Assembly: GCF_013359595.1 (NCBI RefSeq)
Contig: NZ_JABFMP010000026.1
Span: 1-64,000 of the forward strand
Length of the DNA: 64,000 bases
From: Pseudomonas sp. C1C7
GTDB lineage: Bacteria > Pseudomonadota > Gammaproteobacteria > Pseudomonadales > Pseudomonadaceae
Reading direction: 5' to 3'
How positions within the stretch are numbered: the stretch's first letter is position 1; each line of letters begins with the position of its first letter. Of the stretch, positions 44,988 to 53,944 are shown piece by piece. A program made the translations under genes and the position numbers. The notes under the pieces are model-generated. The model had not been told where the DNA came from, searched no databases, and was given only the letters and a program-made list of their open reading frames with translations.

Positions 44988-46004
44988 TTAGTTCGGATCC
45001 AGCAGCCCGCCGCTCCAATTGCGCGACACGCGGGTGCCGGTGAACTTCGCCACGCCCATGCCCTGGCCGATCAGGCGGTCGCGGTAGCGGGTGACCAGGC
45101 GTCCGGTCTGTTGCGCGTACAGCACCACTTCCGAATACGGATCGCCGGGGCGGCGCAGGATTCGGGCGAAGCGCTGGCCTTCCTCGACGAGATCACCCAG
45201 TTCTTTCTCGAAGATCAGCACGCCGGGTTGCGGCGCGAGGATGGTTTCCATATGGCCCATGTCCACCGCTTCGACGGGCCAGTCTGCAGCTACCGGGGTA
45301 TCGTCGATCACGCCGTATCCGCACAGCCAGGAGTAAAGGCCGTCGGCATCCTGCCCGGCGAAGTGATCGCTGACGTCGCCCTGCCCGCGCAACTCCAGGG
45401 TCGCGGCCATGTGCCGCTCGGCGCTGCCTTCGCGCAGCCAGGGAGCGATGATGGTTTCTTCGAAGGAGCCGTCGCCGCCGTCGTCCCAGATGATCGCCAC
45501 GTCCATCTTCATCGCCACCGCCAGGTCACGACCGCGCGGCCAGAAACTGCGGTGCACGTAGAGGTAAGGCAGTGCTTCGTCATCGGTGTGCAGGTCGAGC
45601 ATCACATCCGCCGGCGCCGCCAGTTGCACCAGTTGCTTCTGCCATTGCTGGACCACGGTGGAAGGCTGTTCCATGGCCGCCGACTGATCGAAGCCACGGT
45701 TGAAGTTATGCCCGGTGGCGTCGTGATGCCGACCGAGAATCCGCCCCTGACGGAACTGGCCGATGCCCAGCGGATTGGCTTGAGGCACCACGGTGATGCT
45801 GCCCTTGAGCCAGCCCTGCCGCTCCGCCACTTGCAGGCGTTGCATCAGCAGGTGCAGCACCAGCATCCCGGCGATTTCATCGGCATGCACGCCGGCCTGC
45901 AAGTGCACAGTCGGACCGCTGCCGTCACCGACGAACCGCCATGCTCCGACCTGAACTGTGCCACCGTTATTGTTGTGAACGTTGAACGAAACATCCTGCG
46001 CCAT
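44988..46004 (-). CDS. Succinylglutamate desuccinylase/aspartoacylase-type deacylase
   Basis: A 338-residue zinc hydrolase of the AstE/AspA (M14) group. The zinc ligands are in GVHADEIAGM (about residues 38-47) and in LDLHTDDEA (about residues 135-143). The substrate-binding HNFNRGF and a late LELRG with the catalytic Glu also fit. Such enzymes remove acyl groups from N-acyl amino acids. It is divergent from the TetR gene, with a palindromic operator in the gap. The amino acid importer and aminotransferase under a matching operator suggest it deacylates the imported compound. GGGGGAG precedes the ATG. Confidence 0.86.
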   Translation of the reverse strand: MAQDVSFNVHNNNGGTVQVGAWRFVGDGSGPTVHLQAGVHADEIAGMLVLHLLMQRLQVAERQGWLKGSITVVPQANPLGIGQFRQGRILGRHHDATGHNFNRGFDQSAAMEQPSTVVQQWQKQLVQLAAPADVMLDLHTDDEALPYLYVHRSFWPRGRDLAVAMKMDVAIIWDDGGDGSFEETIIAPWLREGSAERHMAATLELRGQGDVSDHFAGQDADGLYSWLCGYGVIDDTPVAADWPVEAVDMGHMETILAPQPGVLIFEKELGDLVEEGQRFARILRRPGDPYSEVVLYAQQTGRLVTRYRDRLIGQGMGVAKFTGTRVSRNWSGGLLDPN

Positions 46005-46071
46005 ATGATTGCTCCCCCTGTCCTGTATCTGCCCTGAGTGTCAAAAGCGTCGTCGTGAACGAGACTGGTGA

Positions 46072-46087
46072 TTGAACGTGTGTTCAA
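46072..46087. promoter_or_regulatory. TetR-type operator, copy 1
   Basis: TTGAAC-GTGT-GTTCAA is a perfect inverted repeat in the gap between the divergent deacylase and TetR genes. It is 38 bases from the TetR start and 68 from the deacylase start. Fourteen of 16 bases match the element at 52242-52257 read in inverse, marking a probable common regulator. Confidence 0.75.
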
Positions 46088-46125
46088 CTAAGCTCGGCAA
46101 CGTGGAACCATTCAAGGAATCTCCC

Positions 46126-46761
46126 GTGACCACACCTGCCCCGAAAAACCGTCGTGCCGAAGCCGATGAACGCCGTGAGTCGCTGGTATCCGCTGCCCTG
46201 CGCTGTCTGGTCCGCGATGGCCACGCCGGGCTTTCCGTGCGGCGTATCGCCACCGAGGCCGGTGTCTCCGTCGGCTTGCTCAATCATCATTTCGGCAGCA
46301 TCGATGCGCTGATCGCCGACACCTACCAGAAGCTCGCCATCGAACTGACCACCGCCCTGCGCAATGAAATCGATCAGGCCGGCACGCCGGCGCAGAAGAT
46401 GGATGCGTTCCTGGTCGGTTCCTTTTCACCCAGGGTCCTGGACCCGCAATTGCTGGGCGCCTGGGTGGTGTTCTGGAGCCTGATCCGGCATTCCGAACAC
46501 GTAAGCCAGGCCCACGAAAAAAGCTACGGCACCTACATCGACCTGCTGTGTCAGCTACTCGACGACCTGGCGGTCAGCGAAGGCTTCAAGATCCACGACA
46601 CCCGCCTGGCCGCCATCGGCCTATCGGCGATGCTCGACGGCCTCTGGATCGAGTGGAGCCTCAACGCCGAGACCTTCAGCCCGGCCAACGGTCTGCACAT
46701 CTGTCGCTGCTGGGTAAAGGGGCTGCGAAACGGAGCATTCAGCGCCGACGACGTCCTGTGA
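46126..46761 (+). CDS. TetR-family regulator (BetI-like)
   Basis: A protein of about 211 residues. The helix-turn-helix is RRIATEAGVSVGLLNHHFGS, and the C-terminal ligand domain resembles BetI (LLGAWVVFWSLI). I choose the GTG start preceded by AAGGA; an ATG 18 codons upstream lies inside the palindromic operator and is less likely. The 3' end overlaps the end of the convergent DMT gene by 141 bases. It probably represses its own gene, the deacylase and the ABC/aminotransferase operon through the two matching operators. Confidence 0.88.
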   Translation: MTTPAPKNRRAEADERRESLVSAALRCLVRDGHAGLSVRRIATEAGVSVGLLNHHFGSIDALIADTYQKLAIELTTALRNEIDQAGTPAQKMDAFLVGSFSPRVLDPQLLGAWVVFWSLIRHSEHVSQAHEKSYGTYIDLLCQLLDDLAVSEGFKIHDTRLAAIGLSAMLDGLWIEWSLNAETFSPANGLHICRCWVKGLRNGAFSADDVL

Positions 46762-47628
46762 GGCGTGTCGGCCGAAGATCATCGCCAGGGTGCCGCTGAC
46801 CGCGATCAGGCCGGCACCGATCATCAGCGACACATCCATCAGCGTGCCCCAGACCACGCTCGACAGCAGGAACGCCCAGATCAGCCCGGTGTACTCGAAC
46901 GGCGCCAGCACCGTAGCCGTAGCGCGCTGGAAACTGGCGAACAGCAAGAACTGCCCCGCTCCACCCATCAACCCGGCAGCGAGCATGCCCAGCCACGCCG
47001 GCATCGGCGTCGGGGTGTGGGTCCAGGGCAAGGCCACGGCCATGCAGATCACGAACACCACATTGGTGATGAGCATCTGCTCCAGCACCGAAGTCTGGTC
47101 ATCCACCTGACGCAACTGGATGTAGGTAAACGCCCAGAACACCGCCGCCAGCAGGGTCAGGACGATCGGCAGCGGGTCGGTCATGTTGTTGGGACGGCAG
47201 GCAATCACCACGCCGATGAAACCCAGGATCAGGGCGAACCACTGCCAGCGGTTGACCTGTTCCTTGAGAATGCTCGTCGCCAGCACGGTGACCATGATCG
47301 GTGCCGAGAAATACAGGGTGGTCATTTCCGCCAGGGTCAGGTCCCGGGCCGCCGTGTAGTACAGCAGCCAGGCCGCAATCGACAGCAGGCCGCGCACCAC
47401 CAGCAGCCGCCGACTGGATGAGCGCCAGGCGCGGCGAACCAGTTCGGTGCGTCCCGCCAGCAAACAGGCGCCCGCCACCACGACGGCGCGCCAGAACAGA
47501 ATGGTGAACACCGAATAGCCATCCACCAGCCACTTGATGCCCGCGTCCTGCAAGGACAGAAAGGCGTAGCCCAGGACACACAGGCCAATGCCTTGCAGTG
47601 AGCGATCAACCCGTGGCTGGTTCATCAT
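46621..47628 (-). CDS. EamA/DMT family transporter
   Basis: A 335-residue membrane protein with ten predicted helices in two EamA repeats. The first opens with GLCVLGYAFLSLQDAGIKWL. Family members are mostly exporters of amino acids or metabolites. The start ATGA overlaps the permease stop, so it is the last gene of the ABC operon. The helical core ends near IFGRH at about residue 280. A further 50-residue polar tail is encoded antisense to the last 141 bases of the TetR gene. The tail is unusual for the family and may be recently acquired by loss of a stop. Confidence 0.85.
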   Translation of the reverse strand: MMNQPRVDRSLQGIGLCVLGYAFLSLQDAGIKWLVDGYSVFTILFWRAVVVAGACLLAGRTELVRRAWRSSSRRLLVVRGLLSIAAWLLYYTAARDLTLAEMTTLYFSAPIMVTVLATSILKEQVNRWQWFALILGFIGVVIACRPNNMTDPLPIVLTLLAAVFWAFTYIQLRQVDDQTSVLEQMLITNVVFVICMAVALPWTHTPTPMPAWLGMLAAGLMGGAGQFLLFASFQRATATVLAPFEYTGLIWAFLLSSVVWGTLMDVSLMIGAGLIAVSGTLAMIFGRHASQDVVGAECSVSQPLYPAATDVQTVGRAEGLGVEAPLDPEAVEHRR

Positions 47629-48323
47629 GCGGACCTGCGCACCGGTGTGCCGCGACGTTCGAAGAAGGCGAACAGCGCTTCGATCAGGAACGTCAGGCAG
47701 ATGTACACGCCGGCCACCAGCAACAGCGGCTCATAGACTTGCAGGGTCTGCGCCCGCACCACGTTGGCCGCGCCCAACAGGTCGATGACCGCGATGGTCG
47801 AGGCCAGCGCCGTGGATTTGAGCAGCATCACCGTTTCCCCGGCCAGGGTCGGCAACAGCAGGCGCAATGCCCGTGGCAGGCGTACCCGCAACAGGGTCTG
47901 GCGCGGGGTCATGCCGAAGGCCGAGGCGGCTTCCATTTCCCCTTTGGGCACCGCCAGCAGGCCGCCGCGAATCACTTCGCCGACGTAGGCGCCCACCGAC
48001 ACCACCAGGGCGAAGACGATGTACCAGTAGCCGTCGCGCATGTACGGCCAGAGGAAGCTGCCGCGGATCAACGGGAACTGTGCGAACAGGCTGCCCAGGC
48101 CGTAGTAGAAGATGTAGATCTGGATCAGCAGCGGCGTACCGCGGGTGACGCTGGTAAACAACAGGCTGACCTTGGCGATCAGCTTGTTTCTGGAGATGCG
48201 TGCCAGTGCCACCAGGATTGCCAGGACGAACCCCAGCACGCTGGAAATCAGCAGGATGGCGATGGTCGTTTGCAGTCCGCGCATCAGCAGCGATGCGTAT
48301 TCGATTGTCCACGCTGGAATCAT
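47625..48323 (-). CDS. Polar amino acid ABC transporter permease
   Basis: A 232-residue HisM/GlnP-type inner-membrane permease. Five helices are evident, and the EAA loop is seen around GEMEAASAFGMTPRQTLLRVRLP (the EAAxxxG variant). It pairs with the second permease encoded upstream to form a heterodimeric channel. The stop overlaps the DMT start. The ribosome binding site (GAGAG) is weak. Confidence 0.92.
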   Translation of the reverse strand: MIPAWTIEYASLLMRGLQTTIAILLISSVLGFVLAILVALARISRNKLIAKVSLLFTSVTRGTPLLIQIYIFYYGLGSLFAQFPLIRGSFLWPYMRDGYWYIVFALVVSVGAYVGEVIRGGLLAVPKGEMEAASAFGMTPRQTLLRVRLPRALRLLLPTLAGETVMLLKSTALASTIAVIDLLGAANVVRAQTLQVYEPLLLVAGVYICLTFLIEALFAFFERRGTPVRRSA

Positions 48324-48354
48324 TTCGCTCTCTCAACCCGTTCGTTCGGCCCGG

Positions 48355-49068
48355 TTAGTCGACTATTGGCATCCAGCGACGAATGCGTCGCTCCAGCCGT
48401 CCCGACAAGTAGTTGGATACCAGCGTCACCGCGTAATACAGCGCCGCGGCGGTGAGGTAGAACAACAGGTACTGACGCGTCGAACCCGCGGCCTGCTTGG
48501 CGGTGTACAGCAGCTCGTTGGTCCCGACCACGCTGATCAGGGCACTGTCCTTGATCAGGTTGATCCACAGGTTGGCCATGCCCGCCATTGCATACGGCGC
48601 CATGATCGGCAGCGTGACCCGGCGGAACAGCGCGAAACCGTGCAGGCCGAACGCCTTGCCCGCTTCGATCTGGCCAAAGGGAATGGCCTGGATCGCCGCG
48701 CGGAAGATCTCCGAGGCGTAGGCGCCCTGCACCAGCCCCAGTACCAGGATCGCCGCCAGCGGGCCGCTGACGTTGACCGGGTCGTAGCCCATGGACTCCA
48801 TCAACGAATTGAGCAGCATGGAGCCGACGTAGAACAGCAACAGGATCATCAACAGCTCGGGCACGGCGCGGAACAAGGTGGTGTAACCCCGGGCCAGTGC
48901 CGCAATGGGCTTGGGCGCGCCCAGCTTGAGACAGGCCACCACCAGCCCGACGATCAAGCCGACCACAAAGGCCCCGGCCGATATCTGCAGGGTCATCCCC
49001 AGACCCTTGAGCAACGCAGCGCCCCATCCCTGATCGCTGAAACCGATCATCTCGAACATTGTTGGCAT
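48355..49068 (-). CDS. Polar amino acid ABC transporter permease
   Basis: A 237-residue HisQ-type permease with the EAA loop at GQIEAGKAFGLHGFALFRRVTLP and about five membrane helices. It lies 31 bases upstream of its partner. GGAGA is well spaced from the ATG. Two REP pairs separate it from the binding-protein gene, a common place for expression trimming in such operons. Confidence 0.92.
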   Translation of the reverse strand: MPTMFEMIGFSDQGWGAALLKGLGMTLQISAGAFVVGLIVGLVVACLKLGAPKPIAALARGYTTLFRAVPELLMILLLFYVGSMLLNSLMESMGYDPVNVSGPLAAILVLGLVQGAYASEIFRAAIQAIPFGQIEAGKAFGLHGFALFRRVTLPIMAPYAMAGMANLWINLIKDSALISVVGTNELLYTAKQAAGSTRQYLLFYLTAAALYYAVTLVSNYLSGRLERRIRRWMPIVD

Positions 49069-49110
49069 TTCAGTCTCCGCATGACGAATTCAAACGTCTG
49101 CCATGTTCCC

Positions 49111-49330
49111 TGTGGGAGCGAGCTTGCTCGCGATGAACCAAAGAACACCGCGGGGCATCAGGCATTCCGCGTCATCGTTCACGACCATCGCGAGCAGGCT
49201 CGCTCCCACAGGTACTGCGCCGTCCGCTGTAGGAGCCAGCTTGCTCGCGATGGACTCCAATACACCGCGGGGCATCAGGTTTCCCGCGTTATCGTTGACG
49301 CCCCTTCGCGGGCAAGCCTCGCTCCTACAG
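49111..49330. repeat. Two REP inverted-repeat pairs inside the ABC operon
   Basis: One pair spans 49111-49210 and the other 49229-49330, filling the gap between the binding-protein and permease genes. They could stabilise the binding-protein mRNA and reduce permease synthesis. Confidence 0.85.
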
Positions 49331-49348
49331 GTATTGCGCTCCAGAAGG

Positions 49349-50131
49349 TCACAGCTTCGGTTTTACGCTGGTACCGAAGTAGCTCTGGGAGAGTTCGTCG
49401 TAGTCCTTGCTGGCCAGCAGTTCGGTGATGGCCTTGTCGAGCCTGGCCTTGAGTTCGGTGTCGTCCTTGCGAATGCCGGCGCCGACGCCCTTGCCGAACA
49501 GCGGGTCGTAAGGGACGGTGGCGAGCAGTTCGAGGCCCTTGGCGTCCGGGGATTTGACGAACGCGGTCATCGCGGTGCCGTCAGCCATCATCAGGTCGAT
49601 GCGACCGGCGACCATGTCGGCGTTGGCCGAGTCCTGGGTGTCGTAGTACTTCACGTCGGCGATTTTTTCGTAGTAGGCCTTCAGGTAACTGGCGCTGACG
49701 GTGGAGTTCTGCACGCCGATGGTCTTGCCCTTCAGGTCATCCGGGTACTTGGCGACTTTAGTGCCCTTGGGGCCGACAATCGCGATCGGGGTGTCGTAGT
49801 AGGCCTTGCTGAAAGCGATCTGCTTTTCACGCTCCTCGGTCACCGACATCGAGGAAAAAATCACGTCGATCTTCTTCGCCAGCAGCGACGGAATGATCCC
49901 GTCCCAGGCCACTTCCTTGATCTCGCACTCGGCTTTCATTTCGCTGCACAGCTTGTGGATCAGGTCCACTTCAAAACCCTTCCACTCACCGTTGGCCTGC
50001 TTCTCGGTGTACGGCGGATAGGGTTCGGCCGCGACCGCGAAGCGGATCGGCTGGGCCTGCGCCGCGCTGATGCCGGCGAGCATGACGCAAGCCACGCCGC
50101 CCAACCAGTTTGCCAAACGTCGATTTCCCAT
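49349..50131 (-). CDS. Amino acid ABC transporter substrate-binding protein
   Basis: A 260-residue periplasmic binding protein of family 3. The signal peptide ends near SAAQAQ-P (residue 26). The family signature GFEVDLIHKLCSEMKAECEI lies at about residues 46-65, and the ligand Arg/Asp residues lie in SSMSVTEEREKQIAFSKAYYD. I begin at MGNRRLAN, preceded by GGGGAA; the frame is open 31 codons upstream. It should bind a polar amino acid or acylated amino acid and deliver it to the two permeases. Confidence 0.92.
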   Translation of the reverse strand: MGNRRLANWLGGVACVMLAGISAAQAQPIRFAVAAEPYPPYTEKQANGEWKGFEVDLIHKLCSEMKAECEIKEVAWDGIIPSLLAKKIDVIFSSMSVTEEREKQIAFSKAYYDTPIAIVGPKGTKVAKYPDDLKGKTIGVQNSTVSASYLKAYYEKIADVKYYDTQDSANADMVAGRIDLMMADGTAMTAFVKSPDAKGLELLATVPYDPLFGKGVGAGIRKDDTELKARLDKAITELLASKDYDELSQSYFGTSVKPKL

Positions 50132-50159
50132 GATTGTTCCCCGTCTTTTATTGATGTTA

Positions 50160-52163
50160 TTAGCGAGTCTGATGAGCGTTGACGAACTGTCGGCAACGCT
50201 CGCTGCGTGGGTGTACGAACACATCGTCCGGCGTACCGGTTTCCTCGATCAGGCCTTGATGCAGGAAGGCGACCTTGGATGAGACATCGCGTGCGAAGGC
50301 CATTTCATGGGTCACCAGGATCATGGTCCGGCCTTCTTCGGCGAGCGAGCGGATCACCCGCAGCACTTCGCCGACCAGTTCCGGGTCGAGTGCCGAGGTG
50401 GGTTCATCGAACAGCATGACCTTGGGTCGCATGGCCAGGGCCCGGGCGATGGCCACCCGTTGTTGCTGCCCCCCGGAGAGAAACGCCGGGTATTCGTTGC
50501 GCTTGGCCGCCAGCCCCACGCGCTCGAGCAGCGCTTCGGCCCGTTCGGTGGCCTCCGCCTTGCTCTCGCGCAGGACCTGGGTCGGCGCTTCGATCAGGTT
50601 TTCCAGCACCGTGCGATGGGGCCAGAGGTTGAAGTTCTGGAACACCATGCCCAGGCTCGAACGGATGCGCACCAGCTGCTTGGCATCCGCCACCAGCGGC
50701 GCGCCGGGACGGGTGTGGTTCAAGTGAATGCTTTCGCCATCCACCAGGATGCGCCCCTGGTCCGGCACTTCGAGCATGTTGATGCAGCGCAGCAAGGTAC
50801 TTTTGCCCGAGCCGCTGGCGCCGATCAGCGAAATCACATCGCCTTCGCGGGCAGTCATCGAGACGCCCTTGAGCACTTCGATGTTGCCGAAGCGCTTGTG
50901 CAGTTTTTCCACCTCGATCATGTTGCGCACGGTCACCGGCTGAATCAGCGGTTCGCTGGTCACGCGGGCGATTACAGGCTTGGGTGCTTCATCCCTGAGT
51001 ACAAGGAGGAAGTCGCGGATGCGCTTGCACGCTTCGGCCAGCCGCTCTTCACCCATGGTGAAGGACAAACGCACGAAGCCCTGAGCCGGTTCGCCGAACG
51101 CGGCGGCATCGAGCACCGACACCCGCGCCTCACGCAGCAGCCGCCAGGCGAATTCCAGCGAGGTCAGGCCGGTAGCGCGCACGTCCACCAGCACGAACAT
51201 GCCGGCATCGGGCTTGAGCACGGAAATCGCGTAACAGCCCGACAGCCCCGCCACCACCAGGTCACGACGGTGCCGATAGATATCACGCATGCCGTGGCTG
51301 ACTTCGTCATGGGCCTGCACCGCCTTGAGCGCGGCTTCCATGCAGAACCCCGGCAGGCCGTAGAGCATGCTCAACACCAGGGTTTCAGCGTGGGCGACCA
51401 GCGCCGGATCCGCGACGATCCAGCCAATGCGCCAGCCAGTCATGGCATGGGATTTGGACAGGCTGCCGATCACCACGCAACGCTCGGCCATGCCTGGCAA
51501 CGCCGCCAGGCTCAGGTGATCGCGCTCGAACGTCAGGCTTTCATAGACTTCATCGACCACCACCCACAGGTCATGGGCGATGGCCAGGTCGGCGATGGTC
51601 TGCAGCTCTTCGCGGTTGAGCACCACGCCGGTGGGATTGTTCGGGTTGGAGAGGAAAATCGCCTTGGTGCGGTTGGTGATGGCCTTGGCCAGTACGGCGG
51701 CATCGAGGCGGAAATCATCGTCCGCCGAGCACGGCACCCGTACCAACGTGGCGCCGGAAGCCTTGAGGGTCGCCTCGTAGGTCACGTACATCGGATCGAG
51801 GGCAATCACCTCGTCGCCGGCGCTGAGCAGGCACATCGAGGCCGTGAACAAGGCGTTCTGCGCCCCGGCCACGGTGATCACGTTTTCAGCTTGCAGTTCA
51901 CGACCGAGGAGTTTGGAGTAACGCCCGGCGATGGCGTCGCGCAAGGCCTTGCGGCCAGCGATTTCGGTGTAGTGGGTGTCACCTTCGCGCAGCGCTTCGA
52001 TGGCGGCGTCGGTGATGAAGTCGGGTGTCGGGAAGTCCGGATCGCCGACACTGAGAATGATCACATCCTCACCGCGTCGTCGCGCATCGAAAGCCGCGTA
52101 GTGAATATCCCAGGCCGCTACGCCTTGTCCTGAGATCCGCTCAACAAAGGGTGAAAACCGCAT
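50160..52163 (-). CDS. Aminotransferase fused to ABC transporter ATPase
   Basis: A 667-residue fusion. Residues 1-390 are a class I/II PLP aminotransferase: NPNNPTG at 173-179, DEVYESL at 204-210 and the PLP Lys at 237 in [13 protein letters not shown] 25-residue linker leads to an ABC ATPase from about Met415: Walker [10 protein letters not shown] at 448-456, signature LSGGQQQR and Walker [13 protein letters not shown], of the HisP/GlnQ type. Normally these are separate proteins. Met415 could also be an internal start, though no good ribosome binding site precedes it. The fusion ties transamination of the substrate to its import. A TetR-type operator lies 79 bases upstream. Confidence 0.88.
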   Translation of the reverse strand: MRFSPFVERISGQGVAAWDIHYAAFDARRRGEDVIILSVGDPDFPTPDFITDAAIEALREGDTHYTEIAGRKALRDAIAGRYSKLLGRELQAENVITVAGAQNALFTASMCLLSAGDEVIALDPMYVTYEATLKASGATLVRVPCSADDDFRLDAAVLAKAITNRTKAIFLSNPNNPTGVVLNREELQTIADLAIAHDLWVVVDEVYESLTFERDHLSLAALPGMAERCVVIGSLSKSHAMTGWRIGWIVADPALVAHAETLVLSMLYGLPGFCMEAALKAVQAHDEVSHGMRDIYRHRRDLVVAGLSGCYAISVLKPDAGMFVLVDVRATGLTSLEFAWRLLREARVSVLDAAAFGEPAQGFVRLSFTMGEERLAEACKRIRDFLLVLRDEAPKPVIARVTSEPLIQPVTVRNMIEVEKLHKRFGNIEVLKGVSMTAREGDVISLIGASGSGKSTLLRCINMLEVPDQGRILVDGESIHLNHTRPGAPLVADAKQLVRIRSSLGMVFQNFNLWPHRTVLENLIEAPTQVLRESKAEATERAEALLERVGLAAKRNEYPAFLSGGQQQRVAIARALAMRPKVMLFDEPTSALDPELVGEVLRVIRSLAEEGRTMILVTHEMAFARDVSSKVAFLHQGLIEETGTPDDVFVHPRSERCRQFVNAHQTR

Positions 52164-52241
52164 GCCAGTGCCTCGTTCAAAAAGAAGAAACGCAAGCCCG
52201 CAACCAGCCGGGAGAGTAGGTGGAAAAGAACATAATCCAAG

Positions 52242-52257
52242 CTGAACACTCGTTCAA
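52242..52257. promoter_or_regulatory. TetR-type operator, copy 2
   Basis: CTGAACACTCGTTCAA matches the inverse of copy 1 (TTGAACACACGTTCAA) at 14 of 16 positions, and both are followed upstream by AG. It lies 79 bases before the fused aminotransferase-ATPase gene and 146 bases before the divergent outer-membrane factor gene. Confidence 0.7.
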
Positions 52258-52402
52258 CAGAAAAGTGATGAAGGTGCGCGTTTAGCGCAAACAGGTCGTT
52301 TTTAATGCATTGGCGCCGTTTTTGCGTGACGGCTCGCGCAAACCCTCCGGGCGGCGTTTGGGCGGCTATGCTGCTGTGATATTCCCTGGCCGGAACCACG
52401 CA

Positions 52403-53944
52403 ATGCCCTTACCCGCCCCTCCCTTGCTGCTGTTTGCCGCGCTCGCCCTCGTCCTGTCTCTGGACGGATGCGTACGCTTGGGACCGGATTTTCAGCCGCC
52501 CGCAGAGCCCTGGGTGGATCACTGGCATTCGCCACACCTGGAACAGGCCAGCCAGCGGGAACTGCAACCGGATATTCGCCAGTGGTGGTCGATTTTTGCC
52601 GACCCGACCCTGGACCAGTTGATCGCCGAAGCCGACACCAACAATTCCAGCCTGAAGATCGCCGGCCTGCGGGTCATGGAAGCCCGGGCGCAATTGGGCA
52701 TCGCCGAAAGCGGTCGTTATCCGCAGCTGCAACAGCTCAGCGCCGACAGCGTGTATGTGCACCGTGACCAGTCCGGCGGACGCAACCCGGTGGACAGCCG
52801 TTTCTGGCAGCACAGCGCCGGCTTCGATGTGGGTTGGGAACTGGATTTCTGGGGACGTTTCAGCCGCGCCATCGAGGCCTCCGACGCCAGCTATTTCGCC
52901 GCCGAGGCCAATTACGAGGATGCCCTGGTGCTGCTGCGCGCCCAGGTCGCCGACAATTACTTTGCCCTGCGCACCACCCAGGCGCGCTTGCGGGTCGCCG
53001 AGGAAAACGCCCGCCAGCAGGAACGCAACTACGAGATCACCGAGAAACTGTTCAAGAGCGGCCAGAGCGCCGAACTCGACCTGCAACAAGCCAAGACCCA
53101 ATACCTGGGCACCCTGAGCAGCATCCCCGGCCTGCAGGATCAGCTCGTGCGCCTGCGCAATGCCCTGGCGATCCTGATCGGCCAGCCGCCGGGAGAATTG
53201 CCGCTGGTGGTGGAGAACAACAGCCTGATTCCGCTGGTGGATCGCGCGGTGCTGCAAGACGTCCCGGCCAAGCTGCTGCTGCGCCGCCCCGACGTGCGCG
53301 CCGCCGAATTGAACGTCGCCGCCCAATCGGCGCTGGTGGGCGTTGCCGAGACTGACCTCTACCCGTCGCTGAGTCTGCTGGGCAGCATCGTCTGGTCCAC
53401 CGACACACTGAGCGGCAGCTCCCGAAGTCTCGACCTGATCGGCGGACCGAGCCTGCGCTGGAACGTTTTCGATTATGGGCGCATCACCAACAACGTGCGG
53501 ATCCAGGATGCGCGCCTGCAGCAACTGATCGAAGCCTATCGCGACAAGGTGCGCCAGGCTGCGCGGGAAGCGGATGACGCCGCCAACGGTCTGACCCAGG
53601 CCTTGCAGCGCGAACGTATCCTGCGCGAGGCCGAAGGCGCGGCGAAGCGCTCGCTGGAATTGGCCAACACCCTGTATCGCGAGGGTTACTCGGACTTTCA
53701 AAGGGTGCTCGATGCCCAGCGCGCGCTGCTCGATACCCAGGACAGCTACCTGGTCAGTCGCAGCGACGCGGTCAGTAACGTGATTGCCCTGTACCGGGCC
53801 CTGGGCGGTGGCTGGTACAGCGCCCAGGCCAGGATCGATCCGGCCACGCGCAAGCAGATGGAACAACGCACCGACTGGGGCGACCTGCTGTCCGAGCCGC
53901 AACCCGCCTCTTCCTTTCCCAACCCGGTGAGCAACCATGACTGA
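52403..53944 (+). CDS. Outer membrane efflux factor, NodT/OprM family lipoprotein
   Basis: A 513-residue outer-membrane channel lipoprotein. The lipobox LSLDGC near residue 21 is followed by RLGPDFQPP, the hallmark of the family. Two OEP repeats follow. I begin at MPLPAPPLL; the frame is open 31 codons further up but lacks a signal there. The stop overlaps the adaptor gene by eight bases. The C-terminus carries an extra polar tail. It serves the tripartite system formed with the two next genes. Confidence 0.9.
   Translation: MPLPAPPLLLFAALALVLSLDGCVRLGPDFQPPAEPWVDHWHSPHLEQASQRELQPDIRQWWSIFADPTLDQLIAEADTNNSSLKIAGLRVMEARAQLGIAESGRYPQLQQLSADSVYVHRDQSGGRNPVDSRFWQHSAGFDVGWELDFWGRFSRAIEASDASYFAAEANYEDALVLLRAQVADNYFALRTTQARLRVAEENARQQERNYEITEKLFKSGQSAELDLQQAKTQYLGTLSSIPGLQDQLVRLRNALAILIGQPPGELPLVVENNSLIPLVDRAVLQDVPAKLLLRRPDVRAAELNVAAQSALVGVAETDLYPSLSLLGSIVWSTDTLSGSSRSLDLIGGPSLRWNVFDYGRITNNVRIQDARLQQLIEAYRDKVRQAAREADDAANGLTQALQRERILREAEGAAKRSLELANTLYREGYSDFQRVLDAQRALLDTQDSYLVSRSDAVSNVIALYRALGGGWYSAQARIDPATRKQMEQRTDWGDLLSEPQPASSFPNPVSNHD

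Noticed and set aside
44988-46004. astE, succinylglutamate desuccinylase of arginine catabolism
   Set aside because: The fold fits but no astCADB genes are adjacent and the neighbours are a TetR gene and an amino acid importer, so I do not give the symbol.
50921-52163. Separate aminotransferase and ATPase genes, with fusion as an artefact
   Set aside because: The frame is open through the linker with normal codon use and no ribosome binding site before Met415, so I report a fusion; raw reads would be needed to exclude an indel.
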